Of a stretch of DNA of 64,000 nucleotides, positions 19,133 through 31,366 are shown piece by piece. Each line of letters begins with the position of its first letter. Position 1 is the stretch's first letter. Source of the stretch: Thermus tengchongensis (GTDB lineage Bacteria; Deinococcota; Deinococci; Deinococcales; Thermaceae); contig NZ_JAKEDU010000003.1 of assembly GCF_021462405.1 (NCBI RefSeq), forward strand, positions 1-64,000, in the 5' to 3' direction. The notes beneath the pieces were generated by a model. That model was not told the origin of the DNA. It was given only the letters and a program-made list of their open reading frames with translations, and ran no database searches. A program made the translations under genes and the position numbers.

Positions 19133-20056
19133 CTAGCCTCCCAAGAGGCTTCTCAGCACCAAAAAGAGGTTCTCGGGCCGCTCGGCGATGCGCCGACTCA
19201 GATAGGGGTACCAGTGGGTGCCGTAGGGCACGTAGGCCCGCACGGTATAGCCCTCCTGGGCCAGGCGCCTTTGCTCCTCCGGGCGCACCCCAAAGAGGAG
19301 CTGGAACTCAAAGCGGTCCCTGGGCACGCCCATGGCCTGGGTGTAGCGCTTCACCTCGGCGATGAGGCGGGGGTCGTGGGTGGCGAAGGCCACGTAAAGC
19401 CCCTCCTTGAGCGCCAGCTTCCCCAAGTGCAAAAACTCGGCGTCAATGAGGCGCTTGTCCTGGAAGGCCACCTCCTTGGGCTCCCGGTAAGCGCCTTTCA
19501 CCAGGCGGAGGTTGGGCCGGTAGGGGAGAAGGTCCAGGAGGTCTTTTTCCGTGCGGTAGAGGTAGCTTTGCAAGACCACCCCCACCCCGGTAAACCCTTC
19601 TTCCCGCAAGGCCTTGTAGAGGCGCAAGGTGGCGTCCACCCTGGGGGAATCCTCCATGTCCAGGCGCACGAAGACCCCCCTGGGCTCGGCCTCGCGGAGG
19701 ATGCCCCGCAAAAGCTCCAGGGCCAAGGTCTCGGAGAGATCCAAACCCAGCTGGGTGAGCTTCAAGGAAACGTACTTGGGCCATGGGCGCTCGGATATTT
19801 TGCGGACCAGCTCCAGGATGCCCGCCTGGAAGCCCCGGGCCTCCTCCTCGCTACGGACCATCTCCCCCAGGAGGTCCAAGATGGCGTGCACCCCCTCGGC
19901 CTCCAGCCGCTCCGCCGCCTGGAGGGCCTCCTCCAGGCTCTCCCCCGCCACGTAGCGGCGCACCAGGCTCCTGGCCCTGCCCTTGATGAGGGCCTCCACC
20001 TTGGGGTTTCCCGCCACGGAAAGCACCGCCTGCCGATATACCATGTCCAGGTTCAT
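19133..20056 (-). CDS. putA: Proline dehydrogenase (monofunctional)
   Basis: This FAD enzyme oxidises proline to P5C and passes electrons to the quinone pool at the membrane. The 307-aa length equals Thermus PRODH. The beta8alpha8 barrel features visible are [65 protein letters not shown], the last containing the conserved RR pair that binds the proline carboxylate. ATG 20056 overlaps the upstream gntR stop by 4 bp, so the regulator and enzyme are translationally coupled. Confidence 0.96.
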   Translation of the reverse strand: MNLDMVYRQAVLSVAGNPKVEALIKGRARSLVRRYVAGESLEEALQAAERLEAEGVHAILDLLGEMVRSEEEARGFQAGILELVRKISERPWPKYVSLKLTQLGLDLSETLALELLRGILREAEPRGVFVRLDMEDSPRVDATLRLYKALREEGFTGVGVVLQSYLYRTEKDLLDLLPYRPNLRLVKGAYREPKEVAFQDKRLIDAEFLHLGKLALKEGLYVAFATHDPRLIAEVKRYTQAMGVPRDRFEFQLLFGVRPEEQRRLAQEGYTVRAYVPYGTHWYPYLSRRIAERPENLFLVLRSLLGG

Positions 20057-20712
20057 ACCCCTCCTTTCAGCCTGCCCACCACCAGGTCGCGGAAGCGCCC
20101 CACGTGGGCCTCCACCGCCCGCTTGGCCCCTTCCGGGTCGCGCCTTTTCAGGGCCTCGAGGATGGCCCAGTGTTCCTTGCGGGTGGTCTCCTCCTGGGAG
20201 AGGTTGGGCAGGGCGCTCCGCACCAGGGCCAGGCTGGAAAGCAGATCCTCGTAAAGGCGGTAAAGGGTCTTGTTCCCGGAAAGCCGCACCAGGGCCCGGT
20301 GGAACTCCAGGTCCCGGCGCATCTGCTCCGGGTAGTCCTCCCTAGGGGCCTCGTCGATGGCCTTGAGGCGCGCCTCCAGCTCCGCCAGCTCCCAAGGGGT
20401 GGCCCTCAGGGCCGCCTCCCGCGCCGCCTCCCCCTCTAGAAGGGCCCGCACCCCGTAGACCTCCTCCACCTCCTCCGGGCTGAAGGCCCGCACCCGGGCC
20501 CCTTTCCCGGGCACGAGCTCCACCAAGCCCTCCTCGGCCAGGCGCATGAGGGCCTCCCGCACCGGGGTGCGGGACACCCCCAGCTCCTGGGCCAGAAGGG
20601 GCTCGGAGAGCCGCTCCCCGGGGGCAAAGCGGCCGGAGAGGAGGAGGTCTTTCAGGTGCCGGTAGACGGCCTCGCGCACCTGGTTGGGTCGGCGGAAGCC
20701 CAAGGTCTGCAT
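20053..20712 (-). CDS. GntR/FadR-family (FCD) transcriptional regulator of the proline operon
   Basis: The 219-aa protein has an N-terminal winged helix ([44 protein letters not shown]) and a C-terminal all-helical FCD ligand domain with metal-ligand type residues ([29 protein letters not shown]). I chose ATG 20712 ([16 protein letters not shown]); the frame is open further up but would run into the neighbouring gene. Its start codon lies inside a perfect palindrome. Overlap with putA makes control of proline catabolism, and of itself, the natural inference. Confidence 0.85.
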   Translation of the reverse strand: MQTLGFRRPNQVREAVYRHLKDLLLSGRFAPGERLSEPLLAQELGVSRTPVREALMRLAEEGLVELVPGKGARVRAFSPEEVEEVYGVRALLEGEAAREAALRATPWELAELEARLKAIDEAPREDYPEQMRRDLEFHRALVRLSGNKTLYRLYEDLLSSLALVRSALPNLSQEETTRKEHWAILEALKRRDPEGAKRAVEAHVGRFRDLVVGRLKGGV

Positions 20713-20726
20713 CCTGTATACAGGAT
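20711..20726. promoter_or_regulatory. Palindromic operator over the gntR start codon
   Basis: ATCCTGTATACAGGAT is a perfect 16-bp palindrome with the TGTATACA core typical of FCD-type GntR operators. It covers the start codon and the likely initiation site: a TTGCGG/TATCCT pair with 17-bp spacing lies just upstream on the minus strand. Bound repressor would block initiation, implying autoregulation of gntR-putA-pruA relieved by a proline-related ligand. Confidence 0.7.
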
Positions 20727-20753
20727 ATATCGGCGTTGTGGCTCCCGCAACCC

Positions 20754-21656
20754 TTAAGGCGCTCGAGGACCGACGAAAAGCAAGCGCTTCAGGCCTCCCC
20801 CAAGCCGCTTCCACCAGGGCCCGAACCTGGCCTCGTAGGAGCGAACGGCTTCCTCAGGGCCTAGGTCCATCCCCAGCTCCTGGGCCAGGAAGTAGCGGTG
20901 GTCCATCACCCAGAGGTAAAGGTCGGCCTCGGTGCGGCCGGGGAAGTCCCGAAGAAGCCCTAGGCGGCGGATGGCCTCCACCGTGGGCCGGTAAAGGTTG
21001 CGGTACCAGTCCACCACCGCCTCCTCCCAGGGGATCTCCCGCCCCTCCTCCAAACCCTTGAAGTAGCGCCGGGTGGCGATGTGGTCCAGGAGGAGGTCGT
21101 AGCGGCCCAAGGCGGTGAAGCGGATCGCCTCCGCCTCCGGCACCAGCTCTTTGAGCTGGGTTCGCTCCAGGAAGTGGGCGTACTCCGCCTTCAGGATGAG
21201 GTCCTTGGGGGTGTCCCCGGGGGCCACGGGCACGGGCACCTCCAGGGCGATGACGTAGGCGTCGATAAACCTCTGCCCCGTGGCCTTGGCCAGGGCCACC
21301 CGGTGGTTTCCGTCCTTGACGAAATAGGCTTCGCCCACCTGGTAGACCTCGATGGGGGGGAACTCCATCCCCGTAAGCTCCAGCGCCCGCAGGCGCTTCC
21401 AGCGCTCCAGGGTGTGGGGGGTCTTGGGCAGGAAGTGGCGGTCGAAGTCCTCGTAGCGGTCCACCGAGCCCACCACCTTCTCCACCTCGATGGTCCGTAG
21501 ACCCAAGTGGTGCTCCCCTTTGGGCCTGAGGGCCAGGGCCTGGTGGAAGGGCAGCAGGGTGTCCGGCTCCCCCCGGAGGCGGTAGAGGAGCTCCTGGAAC
21601 CTCACCCGCCGCTCCAGCCGCTCGGCCTCGGTTTCCGCCTGCCACACCCCCCTCAT
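20754..21656 (-). CDS. ParB/sulfiredoxin-fold domain protein of unknown function
   Basis: The 300-aa product has a central ParB/Srx-like segment: PPIEVYQVGEAYFVKDGNHRVALAKATG, in which DGNHR resembles the nucleotide-binding DGxHR motif of ParB N-domains. The C-terminal half has conserved-looking blocks (LGRYDLLLDHIATRRYF, WEEAVVDWYRNLYRPTVEAI, LYLWVMDHRYFLAQELG) similar to DUF4032-type proteins. There is no helix-turn-helix, so a plasmid-partition role is unlikely. It lies 41 bp upstream of gntR on the same strand and diverges from the KBL gene. Confidence 0.6.
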   Translation of the reverse strand: MRGVWQAETEAERLERRVRFQELLYRLRGEPDTLLPFHQALALRPKGEHHLGLRTIEVEKVVGSVDRYEDFDRHFLPKTPHTLERWKRLRALELTGMEFPPIEVYQVGEAYFVKDGNHRVALAKATGQRFIDAYVIALEVPVPVAPGDTPKDLILKAEYAHFLERTQLKELVPEAEAIRFTALGRYDLLLDHIATRRYFKGLEEGREIPWEEAVVDWYRNLYRPTVEAIRRLGLLRDFPGRTEADLYLWVMDHRYFLAQELGMDLGPEEAVRSYEARFGPWWKRLGGGLKRLLFVGPRAP

Positions 21657-21760
21657 GGAAGCACTACCACCTCCCTAGCCCCAAGGTAGCACCCTCCGGT
21701 CAGGGGAGTGTGAGGCCCCCCACCTGGACAGGGAGGGCTTGCCGGGGTTTAGATAGGGCC

Positions 21761-22948
21761 ATGAGCGTGTCCTTGCGCGCCCGCGTGGAAAGCGAGCTGG
21801 AGCGGCTACGGGGAGAGGGGCTTTACATCCGCCCCAGGGTCCTCGAGGCCCCCCAGGAGCCCGTGACCCGGGTGGAGGGACGGGAAGTGGTGAACCTCGC
21901 CTCCAACAACTACCTGGGCTTCGCCAACCACCCCTACCTGAAGGAGAAGGCCCGCCAGTACCTGGAGCGCTGGGGGGCAGGAAGCGGGGCGGTGCGCACC
22001 ATCGCCGGCACCTTCACCTACCACCTGGAGCTGGAGGAGGCCTTAGCCCGCTTCAAGGGCACGGAAAGCGCCCTGGTCTTCCAGTCCGGCTTCACCGCCA
22101 ACCAAGGGGTGCTGGGGGCGCTTCTCCAGGAGGGGGACCTGGTCTTCTCCGACGAGCTCAACCACGCCAGCATCATCGACGGCCTCCGCCTCACCAAGGC
22201 CACCCGTCTGGTCTACCGCCACGCGGATGTGGACCACCTGGAAGAGCTCCTGAAGGCCCACGACACCGATGGCCTCAAGCTCATCGTCACCGACGGGGTC
22301 TTCTCCATGGACGGGGACATCGCCCCCCTGGACCGGATCGTGCCCCTGGCCAAGCGCTACGGGGCGGTGGTCTACGTGGACGACGCCCACGGGAGCGGGG
22401 TCCTGGGGGAGATGGGCAAGGGCACGGTGCACCACTTTGGCTTCCACGCCGACCCCGACGTCATCCAGGTGGCCACCCTCTCCAAGGCCTGGGCGGTGGT
22501 GGGGGGGTACGCCGCCGGGGCCCTAGAGCTCAAGGACCTCCTCGTCAACAAGGCGAGGCCCTTCCTCTTCTCCACCAGCCATCCCCCGGCGGTGGTGGGG
22601 GCCCTCCTAGGGGCCCTGGAGCTCATCCAGAAGGAACCCGAGCGGGTGGAGCGCCTTTGGGCCAACACCCGCTACTTCAAGCAGGAGCTTGCCCGGATGG
22701 GCTACGACACCCTGGGGAGCCAGACCCCCATCACCCCGGTACTCTTCGGGGAGGCCCCCTTGGCCTTTGAAGCCAGCCGCCTCCTCCTGGAAGAGGGGGT
22801 CTTCGCCGTGGGCATCGGCTTCCCCACGGTGCCCCGGGGCAAGGCCAGGATCCGCAACATCGTCACCGCCGCCCACACGGAGGAGATGCTGGACCGGGCC
22901 CTCGAGGCCTACCAGAAGGTGGGCAGGAAGCTGGGCGTCATCCGCTAG
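21761..22948 (+). CDS. kbl: Alpha-oxoamine synthase (2-amino-3-ketobutyrate CoA ligase / 8-amino-7-oxononanoate synthase type)
   Basis: This PLP enzyme condenses an amino acid with an acyl-CoA. The 395-aa product has the family motifs NYLGFANHPYLKEKA, GSGAVRTIAGT, DELNHASIIDG, VYVDDAHGSGVLG and the PLP-lysine region ATLSKAWAVVGG. A Thermus thermophilus protein of the same length has been reported to have both KBL (glycine/acetyl-CoA) and KAPA synthase (alanine/pimeloyl-CoA) activity. No tdh or other bio genes are adjacent, so the physiological role is open. ATG 21761 follows a TAGATA -10-like box closely. Confidence 0.88.
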   Translation: MSVSLRARVESELERLRGEGLYIRPRVLEAPQEPVTRVEGREVVNLASNNYLGFANHPYLKEKARQYLERWGAGSGAVRTIAGTFTYHLELEEALARFKGTESALVFQSGFTANQGVLGALLQEGDLVFSDELNHASIIDGLRLTKATRLVYRHADVDHLEELLKAHDTDGLKLIVTDGVFSMDGDIAPLDRIVPLAKRYGAVVYVDDAHGSGVLGEMGKGTVHHFGFHADPDVIQVATLSKAWAVVGGYAAGALELKDLLVNKARPFLFSTSHPPAVVGALLGALELIQKEPERVERLWANTRYFKQELARMGYDTLGSQTPITPVLFGEAPLAFEASRLLLEEGVFAVGIGFPTVPRGKARIRNIVTAAHTEEMLDRALEAYQKVGRKLGVIR

Positions 22949-24536
<1,588 letters not shown>

Positions 24537-24682
24537 GAGGGCATGATACCGGGGAGGCCCCACCCCCTTGGAGCCCAGGCCGCCATGGGAGCCTCTTGCC
24601 CCTCTATACCTGGAGGGCATTGCGGGCCCTTCGGGGCAAGCATTTCTTATACTGGCTCCTGTAAACCTAGGGAGCTTGCTGA

Positions 24683-26647
<1,965 letters not shown>

Positions 26648-26650
<3 letters not shown>

Positions 26651-26697
26651 GGTACCCCGTCGTGGCCCAAGCCACGGCGGGGGCCCCAAAAGAGGGG
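26648..26697. repeat. Partial copy A of the stop-linked palindromic repeat
   Basis: Starting with the gyrB TAA, the sequence TAAGGTACCCCG leads into arms CCCCGTCGTGGC (26655-26666) and GCCACGGCGGGG (26671-26682) with loop CCAA, then GGCCCCAAAAGAGG. Reverse-complemented, it matches the right half of the 104-bp repeats at 28992 and 52361. The left half is absent. It probably terminates gyrB. Confidence 0.65.
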
Positions 26698-26699
26698 AA

Positions 26700-28994
26700 A
26701 TGGCCGACTGGCTGGACCAAGGGGTGGCCCTCCTAAGGCAGGAGGGCCGCCTCCTCCTGGTGGCCCCCCCGGGGGCGGGGAAGAGCACCCTTTTCACCCT
26801 CAGGGTGCTCCAGGCCCTTCCCGGAAAGGTGCTCCTCTTTGAGCCCCGGCGGGTGGCGGCCCGGGCAGTGGCGGCCAGGCTGGCGGAGAACCTGGGGGAG
26901 CCCCTGGGCCAAACCGTGGGCTACCGGGTGCGCCTGGAGGGGAAGGAAAGCGGGGCCACCCGGCTCCTGGTCATGACCGAGGGCCTCCTCACGAGGCTCC
27001 TCTTGGAAGACCCTGCCCTCGAGGGGGTTTCCGCCGTCCTCCTGGACGAGGCCCACGAGCGCCACCTGGAAACCGACCTGGCCCTGGCCCTCCTCCTCAG
27101 GGTGCAGGAGACCCTGCGGCCCGACCTGAGGCTTGCCCTCCTCACCGCCACCCCGGACGAGGACCTGAGGCGGGCCTTTTCCGGGGCGGTTCTGGAGGTG
27201 GAAGGGGAGAGCCACCCGGTGGAGGTCTTCCACCTGCCCAAAGCCCCCCAAGGCCCCCTGGAACCCCTGGCCGCCCGCTACGCCCGGGAGGCCTTCTTGG
27301 AGGGCGAGGGGGATGTTTTGGTCTTCCTGCCGGGCAAGAGGGAAATAGAAAGGGTCCAAAGGCTCTTGGAAGGCCTCCCCGCCTTCCCCCTCCACGGGGG
27401 GCTTCCCCTTTCGGAGCAAGCGGCCCTCCTCCGGCCTGGCCCCCGCAGGATCGTCCTGGCCACGGACGTGGCCGAGACCAGCCTCACCCTGCCAGGGGTG
27501 CGGCGGGTGGTGGACACAGGGCTCGCCAAGAAGCCCCGCTTTGACCCCCGCACCGGCCTCACCCGCCTGGCCCTGGTGAGGATCCCCGAGGCCTCCGCCC
27601 GGCAACGGGCGGGGCGGGCCGGGCGCACGGGGCCGGGGCGGGTCTACCGCCTCTACCCCGAGGGCCCCTTTCCCCCAGGAAGGCCCGAGGTGCTGGAGGC
27701 GGACCTCTCCCGGGCCCTCCTCCTCTCCCTGGCCTTCGGGGAGAGGCTGGAGGCCCTCCCCCTCCCCACCCCGCCCCCCCAAGGGGCCCTCGAGGCCGCC
27801 TGGAACCTCCTCGGGCTCCTGGGGGCGGTGGCGGGGGAGCGCCTCACCCCCTTGGGGCGGAGGATGCTCCTCCTGCCCACCCACCCCCGCCTGGCCCGCA
27901 TGGTCCTGGAGGCGGAAAGCCTGGGCTTCCTCGCTTTGGCCACCGACCTCCTGGCCCTTTTGGAGGAGCGGGACCCCTTGGAGGGGGAGCCCGACCTCCT
28001 GGAGAAGCTTTCCGGGCTCCTCGAGGCCCGTCGGGCGGGGCGGGGAGCCTTTTTGGGGGTGGAGCGGGTCGCCGCCCTCTGGCGGGGAAGGCTAGGGGTG
28101 GCGCCCCTAAAAAGCCTCCCCGCCCCGGAGGCGGTGGGCAGGCTCCTCCTGGCCGCCTACCCCGACCGGGCGGCGGAACGGGTGGCCCCCGGGCGCTACC
28201 GCCTGGCCACGGGGCCCCTCCTCCGCCTCCCGCGGGATGGCCCCCCCTACCTGGTGGCGGTGGGGGCGGAGGCGGGCCCCAAGGAGGGCCGCGTCCTCCT
28301 CTTTGCCCCCCTGGCCCGGGAAGACCTCCTGGAACGGGCCGAGGTGGCCGCCTGGACGGGGTGGGAGGAGGGAAGGCTCAAGGGCTACCTGGAGCGGCGC
28401 TACGGGGCCATCCTGCTGGAGCGGGTGGCGGTGGACCCCGGCCCTCCCACGGAGGCCCACCTGCGGGAGGCCCTGAAGGAGGGGCTTCCCCTCCCCGAGG
28501 AGGCCCGGCAGGTCCTCCTGCGCCTAGCCTTCCTAAAAGCCCACGGGGTGGCGGTGCCGGAGCTTTCCGAGGAAGCCCTCCTGGAAGACCTCTCCTGGCT
28601 CCTCCCCTGGACGGAAGGGGTGAGGCGGAAGGAGGACCTAGCGGCCCTTCCTTGGAAGGAGATCCTCCTCTCCCTCCTGGGCGAAGCCCGGAGGGTCTTA
28701 GAGGAGCTCGCCCCTGAGGCCCTTTCCCTGCCCTCGGGGAAGCGGAAGCGCCTGGAGTACCGCCCAGACGCCCCGCCCCTCCTGGCCCTGCGGGTCCAGG
28801 AGGCCTTCGGCCTGCGGGAAACCCCCAAGGTGCTTGGGGGGAAGGTGCCGGTGGCGGTGGCCCTCCTCTCCCCCGCGGGGCGGCCGGTGCAGGTGACCCA
28901 GGACCTCGAGGGCTTCTGGGAGCGGCACTACCCCAAGGTGCGCCAGGAGCTCATGCGCCGCTACCCCAAGCACCCTTGGCCGGAGCGCCCCTAA
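26700..28994 (+). CDS. hrpB: ATP-dependent RNA helicase HrpB (DEAH family)
   Basis: The 764-aa product has helicase motifs I (PPGAGKST), Ia (EPRRVAARAVAARLAE), II (LDEAHERH), III-like (LLTATPD), V (VLATDVAETSLTLPGVRRVVDTG) and VI (RQRAGRAGRTGPG), then the HA2-like and HrpB C-terminal domains ending KVRQELMRRYPKHPWPE. HrpB proteins are DEAH helicases of uncertain bacterial role. ATG 26700 follows GAGGGG. Its TAA stop (28992-28994) is the first three bases of repeat copy B. Confidence 0.92.
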   Translation: MADWLDQGVALLRQEGRLLLVAPPGAGKSTLFTLRVLQALPGKVLLFEPRRVAARAVAARLAENLGEPLGQTVGYRVRLEGKESGATRLLVMTEGLLTRLLLEDPALEGVSAVLLDEAHERHLETDLALALLLRVQETLRPDLRLALLTATPDEDLRRAFSGAVLEVEGESHPVEVFHLPKAPQGPLEPLAARYAREAFLEGEGDVLVFLPGKREIERVQRLLEGLPAFPLHGGLPLSEQAALLRPGPRRIVLATDVAETSLTLPGVRRVVDTGLAKKPRFDPRTGLTRLALVRIPEASARQRAGRAGRTGPGRVYRLYPEGPFPPGRPEVLEADLSRALLLSLAFGERLEALPLPTPPPQGALEAAWNLLGLLGAVAGERLTPLGRRMLLLPTHPRLARMVLEAESLGFLALATDLLALLEERDPLEGEPDLLEKLSGLLEARRAGRGAFLGVERVAALWRGRLGVAPLKSLPAPEAVGRLLLAAYPDRAAERVAPGRYRLATGPLLRLPRDGPPYLVAVGAEAGPKEGRVLLFAPLAREDLLERAEVAAWTGWEEGRLKGYLERRYGAILLERVAVDPGPPTEAHLREALKEGLPLPEEARQVLLRLAFLKAHGVAVPELSEEALLEDLSWLLPWTEGVRRKEDLAALPWKEILLSLLGEARRVLEELAPEALSLPSGKRKRLEYRPDAPPLLALRVQEAFGLRETPKVLGGKVPVAVALLSPAGRPVQVTQDLEGFWERHYPKVRQELMRRYPKHPWPERP

Positions 28995-29095
28995 GTAGCC
29001 GCACGCAAAGGTTGCCCCATCGGCCAAGGCCAAAGCGGCGTGCCCATGGCCTCTTTGGGGCCCCCGTCGTGGCGCAAGCCACGATGGGGTACTTA
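28992..29095. repeat. Copy B: 104-bp dispersed repeat with inverted termini
   Basis: The element begins TAAGTAGCCGCACGCAAAGG and ends GGGGTACTTA, so TAAGTA/TACTTA form terminal inverted repeats. Its right half holds 12-bp arms (29062-29073/29078-29089) closed by a GCAA tetraloop. It differs from the copy at 52361 at about 6 of 104 positions. Its outer TAA is the stop of hrpB on the left and of the HAD gene on the right, so two convergent genes both end in the element. Confidence 0.8.
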
Positions 29096-29521
29096 GGGCC
29101 GGAAGACCTCCGCGCGGAAGCCCAGGGCCCTAGCCTTGGCCACCAGGAGGGGGTTGTCGTCCAGGTAGAGGGCCTCCTCCGGGGCAAGCCCCAAAGCGCC
29201 CAGGGCCAGGGCCAAGGCCTCCATCTTTTCCGGGTGGAAGAAGGCCTGGTAGCCCTCGGGGGGCGGGAGGTCGGCGACCAGGTGGAAGGGCTCGGGGAAG
29301 GGGTAGGCCCGGGGGCGGAAGGCCTTGGGGTAGAGCCGGCTCGCCCCGGGGAAGAGGGCCTCCAGCACCCCCGGCCCCTCGGCCTTGAGCCGGGGCAGAA
29401 GGTCGTAGAAGGCCTGGGAAAGGTAGAACAGGGGCTCGCCGCTGGCCTCAGCGAGAAGGCGAAGCAAAAGGGGCTCCACCGGGTGGCAGTAGACCCCCGA
29501 GAGGTCCAGGAGGTAAACCAC
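29093..29521 (-). CDS. Small HAD-superfamily-like protein
   Basis: The 142-aa product opens with MVYLLDLSGVY, resembling HAD motif I with its nucleophile Asp but a Ser in place of the second Asp. It ends with EALYLDDNPLLVAKARALGFRAEVF, the typical C-terminal HAD motif IV and Rossmann end. The middle is shorter than in HAD subfamily IA enzymes, so the cap is small. It is probably a phosphatase-like or inactive homologue; the substrate is unknown. The stop codon is supplied by repeat copy B. Confidence 0.7.
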   Translation of the reverse strand: MVYLLDLSGVYCHPVEPLLLRLLAEASGEPLFYLSQAFYDLLPRLKAEGPGVLEALFPGASRLYPKAFRPRAYPFPEPFHLVADLPPPEGYQAFFHPEKMEALALALGALGLAPEEALYLDDNPLLVAKARALGFRAEVFRP

Positions 29522-29620
29522 ACCCCTAGCCTAATAGGGTTGCACCACAGCACGCCCCCCAAAAAGCCTTGGACAGGCGGTGCTGGCTTTGGTCGGCAAA
29601 GGGACCTTCGCGCGGAAGCC

Positions 29621-29635
29621 TTATACTTGGTATAA
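29621..29635. promoter_or_regulatory. Inverted repeat upstream of the SCP2 gene
   Basis: TTATAC-TTG-GTATAA is a perfect 6-bp inverted repeat with a 3-bp centre, about 20 bp before the SCP2 ATG. It contains -10-like TATACT/TATAAA boxes, so it could be an operator superimposed on a promoter. The Shine-Dalgarno GAAGGAGG lies just downstream. Confidence 0.45.
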
Positions 29636-29655
29636 AGGGCGTGAAGGAGGAAACC

Positions 29656-30048
29656 ATGCAGCTTTTTAGCGAAACCTGGGCCCAGGCTTACTGCCAGAAG
29701 CTCAACGCCAGCGAGGCCTACCAGAAGGCGGCCGCCACCTGGGAGGGCTCCTTGGCCTTGAGGGTGCGCCCTGACCCCTCCCAGGGCCTCCCCCAGGGGG
29801 TGGCGGTGGTTCTGGACCTCTGGCACGGGGCCTGCCGGGGGGTAGAGGTGGTGGAAGGGGAGGTGGAGGCGGACTTCGTGATCGAGGCGGACCTCGCCAC
29901 CTGGCAGGAGGTCCTGGAAGGGCGCCTCGAGCCCCTCACCGCCCTGATGCGGGGGTTTCTGGAGCTAAAGCGGGGCTCCCTCGCCGCTTTGGCCCCCTAT
30001 GCCCAGGCGGCCCAGGAGCTCGTTAGGGTAGCCCGGGAGGTGGCATGA
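29656..30048 (+). CDS. SCP2 sterol-carrier-domain protein
   Basis: This 130-aa stand-alone SCP2 domain (VVEGEVEADFVIEADLATWQEVLEGRLEPLTALMRGFLELKRGS) has the typical alternating beta pattern followed by helices. SCP2 domains bind hydrophobic ligands such as acyl-CoAs. ATG 29656 is preceded by GGAGG and excludes a longer open frame with no homology. Its stop overlaps the alcohol dehydrogenase ATG by 4 bp, so the two are translationally coupled and may act on the same lipophilic substrate. Confidence 0.8.
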   Translation: MQLFSETWAQAYCQKLNASEAYQKAAATWEGSLALRVRPDPSQGLPQGVAVVLDLWHGACRGVEVVEGEVEADFVIEADLATWQEVLEGRLEPLTALMRGFLELKRGSLAALAPYAQAAQELVRVAREVA

Positions 30049-31079
30049 AGGCCGTGGTGTACGGGGGCCCTTTCCAGGTGGCGGTGGCGGAGGTGCCCGA
30101 GCCCCGGCTGGAGGCGGAAACCGACGCCATCGTAGAGGTGGAGCTCGCCGCCATCTGCGGCTCCGATCTGCACATCTACCACGGCAAGATCGCCGGGGTC
30201 CTGCCGGGCACGGTCTTGGGCCACGAGTTCGTGGGGCGCATCGTGGAGAAAGGCCCCCTGGTGCCCTTCGCCGTGGGGGAGCGGGTGGTGGGGAGCTTCC
30301 AGGTGGCCTGCGGGGAGTGCCCCGCCTGCCGCAGGGGCCAGTACTTCGCCTGCCTTAGGGGAGGCGTCTTTGGCTTCGGCCTCGCCCTCGGGAACCTACA
30401 GGGGGCCCAGGCGCAAAGGGTGCGGGTGCCCTTCGCCCGCCAAAGCCTCTTCCCCATCGGGGACCTGCCCGCAGAGGAGGCCATCCTGGCCGGGGACATC
30501 CTCACCACCGCCTACGGGGGGGTAAGGCCCTTCCTCTCCCCGGGGATGAGCGTGGCCGTGGTGGGCTCGGGGCCGGTGGGTCTCATGGCCCAGATGGTGG
30601 CCCACGCCTTGGGGGCAGGGCAGGTCTTCGCCATCGACCCCGAGGAAAGCCGCCTGGAGAAGGCCAAGGCCCTGGGGAGCCTGCCCCTAAACCCCAAGGC
30701 GGAAGACCCCGTGGCCCGGGTGCGCCGGGAGACGGAGGGCCTGGGGGCGGATCTGGTGGTGGAGGCGGTGGGCGGGGAGGGGGAGGCCCTGGCCCTGGCC
30801 CTGCGCCTGGCGGGGCCCGGGGGGGTGGTGTCCAGCCTGGGGGTGCCCACGGCGGAAAGGCTGGACTACCCCTGGCTTTCCGCCTTCAGCCGGGGGATCA
30901 CCTTCCGGAGCGCCCTGGCCAACATCCCCCGCTGGATCGGGGAGGTGCTGGCCCTGCAGAGGGCAGGAAGGCTCCGGGGAAGCTTCGTCTTCAGCCACCG
31001 CCTGCCCCTCGAGGAGGCCCCCGAGGGCTACCGCCTCTTCCACGAACGCCAGGCCAGCAAGGTGGCCCTGGTGCCCTAA
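30045..31079 (+). CDS. Zinc-dependent alcohol dehydrogenase (MDR family)
   Basis: The 344-aa product has catalytic-zinc motifs (AAICGSDLHIYHG, LGHEFVGRIVEKG), the structural zinc loop CGECPACRRGQYFAC with four cysteines, and the nucleotide motif VVGSGPVGLMAQMV followed by AIDPEESRLEKAKALG, where the Asp predicts NAD(H) use. The substrate is unknown; class members oxidise alcohols, polyols or formaldehyde adducts. It is coupled to the SCP2 gene. A short hairpin CCGC/GCGG (31087-31099) follows the stop. Confidence 0.87.
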   Translation: MKAVVYGGPFQVAVAEVPEPRLEAETDAIVEVELAAICGSDLHIYHGKIAGVLPGTVLGHEFVGRIVEKGPLVPFAVGERVVGSFQVACGECPACRRGQYFACLRGGVFGFGLALGNLQGAQAQRVRVPFARQSLFPIGDLPAEEAILAGDILTTAYGGVRPFLSPGMSVAVVGSGPVGLMAQMVAHALGAGQVFAIDPEESRLEKAKALGSLPLNPKAEDPVARVRRETEGLGADLVVEAVGGEGEALALALRLAGPGGVVSSLGVPTAERLDYPWLSAFSRGITFRSALANIPRWIGEVLALQRAGRLRGSFVFSHRLPLEEAPEGYRLFHERQASKVALVP

Positions 31080-31366
31080 AACAAAACCGCTACCCGCGGG
31101 CAACTTCTTCCTTTTTCCTTTGACTCCCTCATTATACCACGGTTTGCCGGTATGTAAAGGGGTATGCAGGAAAACCCGTCCCCAGCAGGGCATAAGGCTC
31201 CCAGTCACCTTTCCTCATGACCCCAAGGCCAGGGAGTCTGGGGAGCCTTTGAAGTTTCCCTGGAAAGAATCAGTATTAGAGCACAGGCCAGGACAATGTA
31301 ACCTCGCTCCCAGCCCTCCCTGAAAGTTGGGGCTAGCCTCGAAGCAAGGCAAAGGAGGTAAAGGCC
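31080..31366. other. 287-bp intergenic region with a minus-strand promoter
   Basis: This spacer has no supported protein gene. It holds a hairpin (31087-31099) just after the ADH stop, flanked on its left by A4CA4, i.e. a U-tract when read on the minus strand. It also holds a strong minus-strand promoter at 31131-31158, and AT-rich stretches around 31270-31310 that may include the promoter of the next gene. The Shine-Dalgarno AAGGAGGT precedes the ATG at 31367. Confidence 0.45.
31131..31158 (-). promoter_or_regulatory. Consensus-like promoter pointing into the ADH 3' end
   Basis: On the minus strand TTTACA (31153-31158), a 16-bp spacer and a perfect TATAAT (31131-31136). The predicted start is near 31124. 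About 25 nt later comes the CCGC/GCGG hairpin followed by TTTTGTTTT (31086-31078), so the transcript would end at the ADH stop codon after roughly 47 nt unless it reads through as antisense. Confidence 0.55.

Noticed and set aside
20754-21656. ParB chromosome or plasmid partition protein
   Set aside because: Only the DGNHR-type N-terminal motif is present; there is no helix-turn-helix, and no parA or parS-like site is nearby.
29572-29635. Possible diverged left half of the 104-bp repeat upstream of the SCP2 gene
   Set aside because: Some blocks align with the reverse complement of the left half, but gaps are needed throughout and there is no hairpin half; too weak to call.
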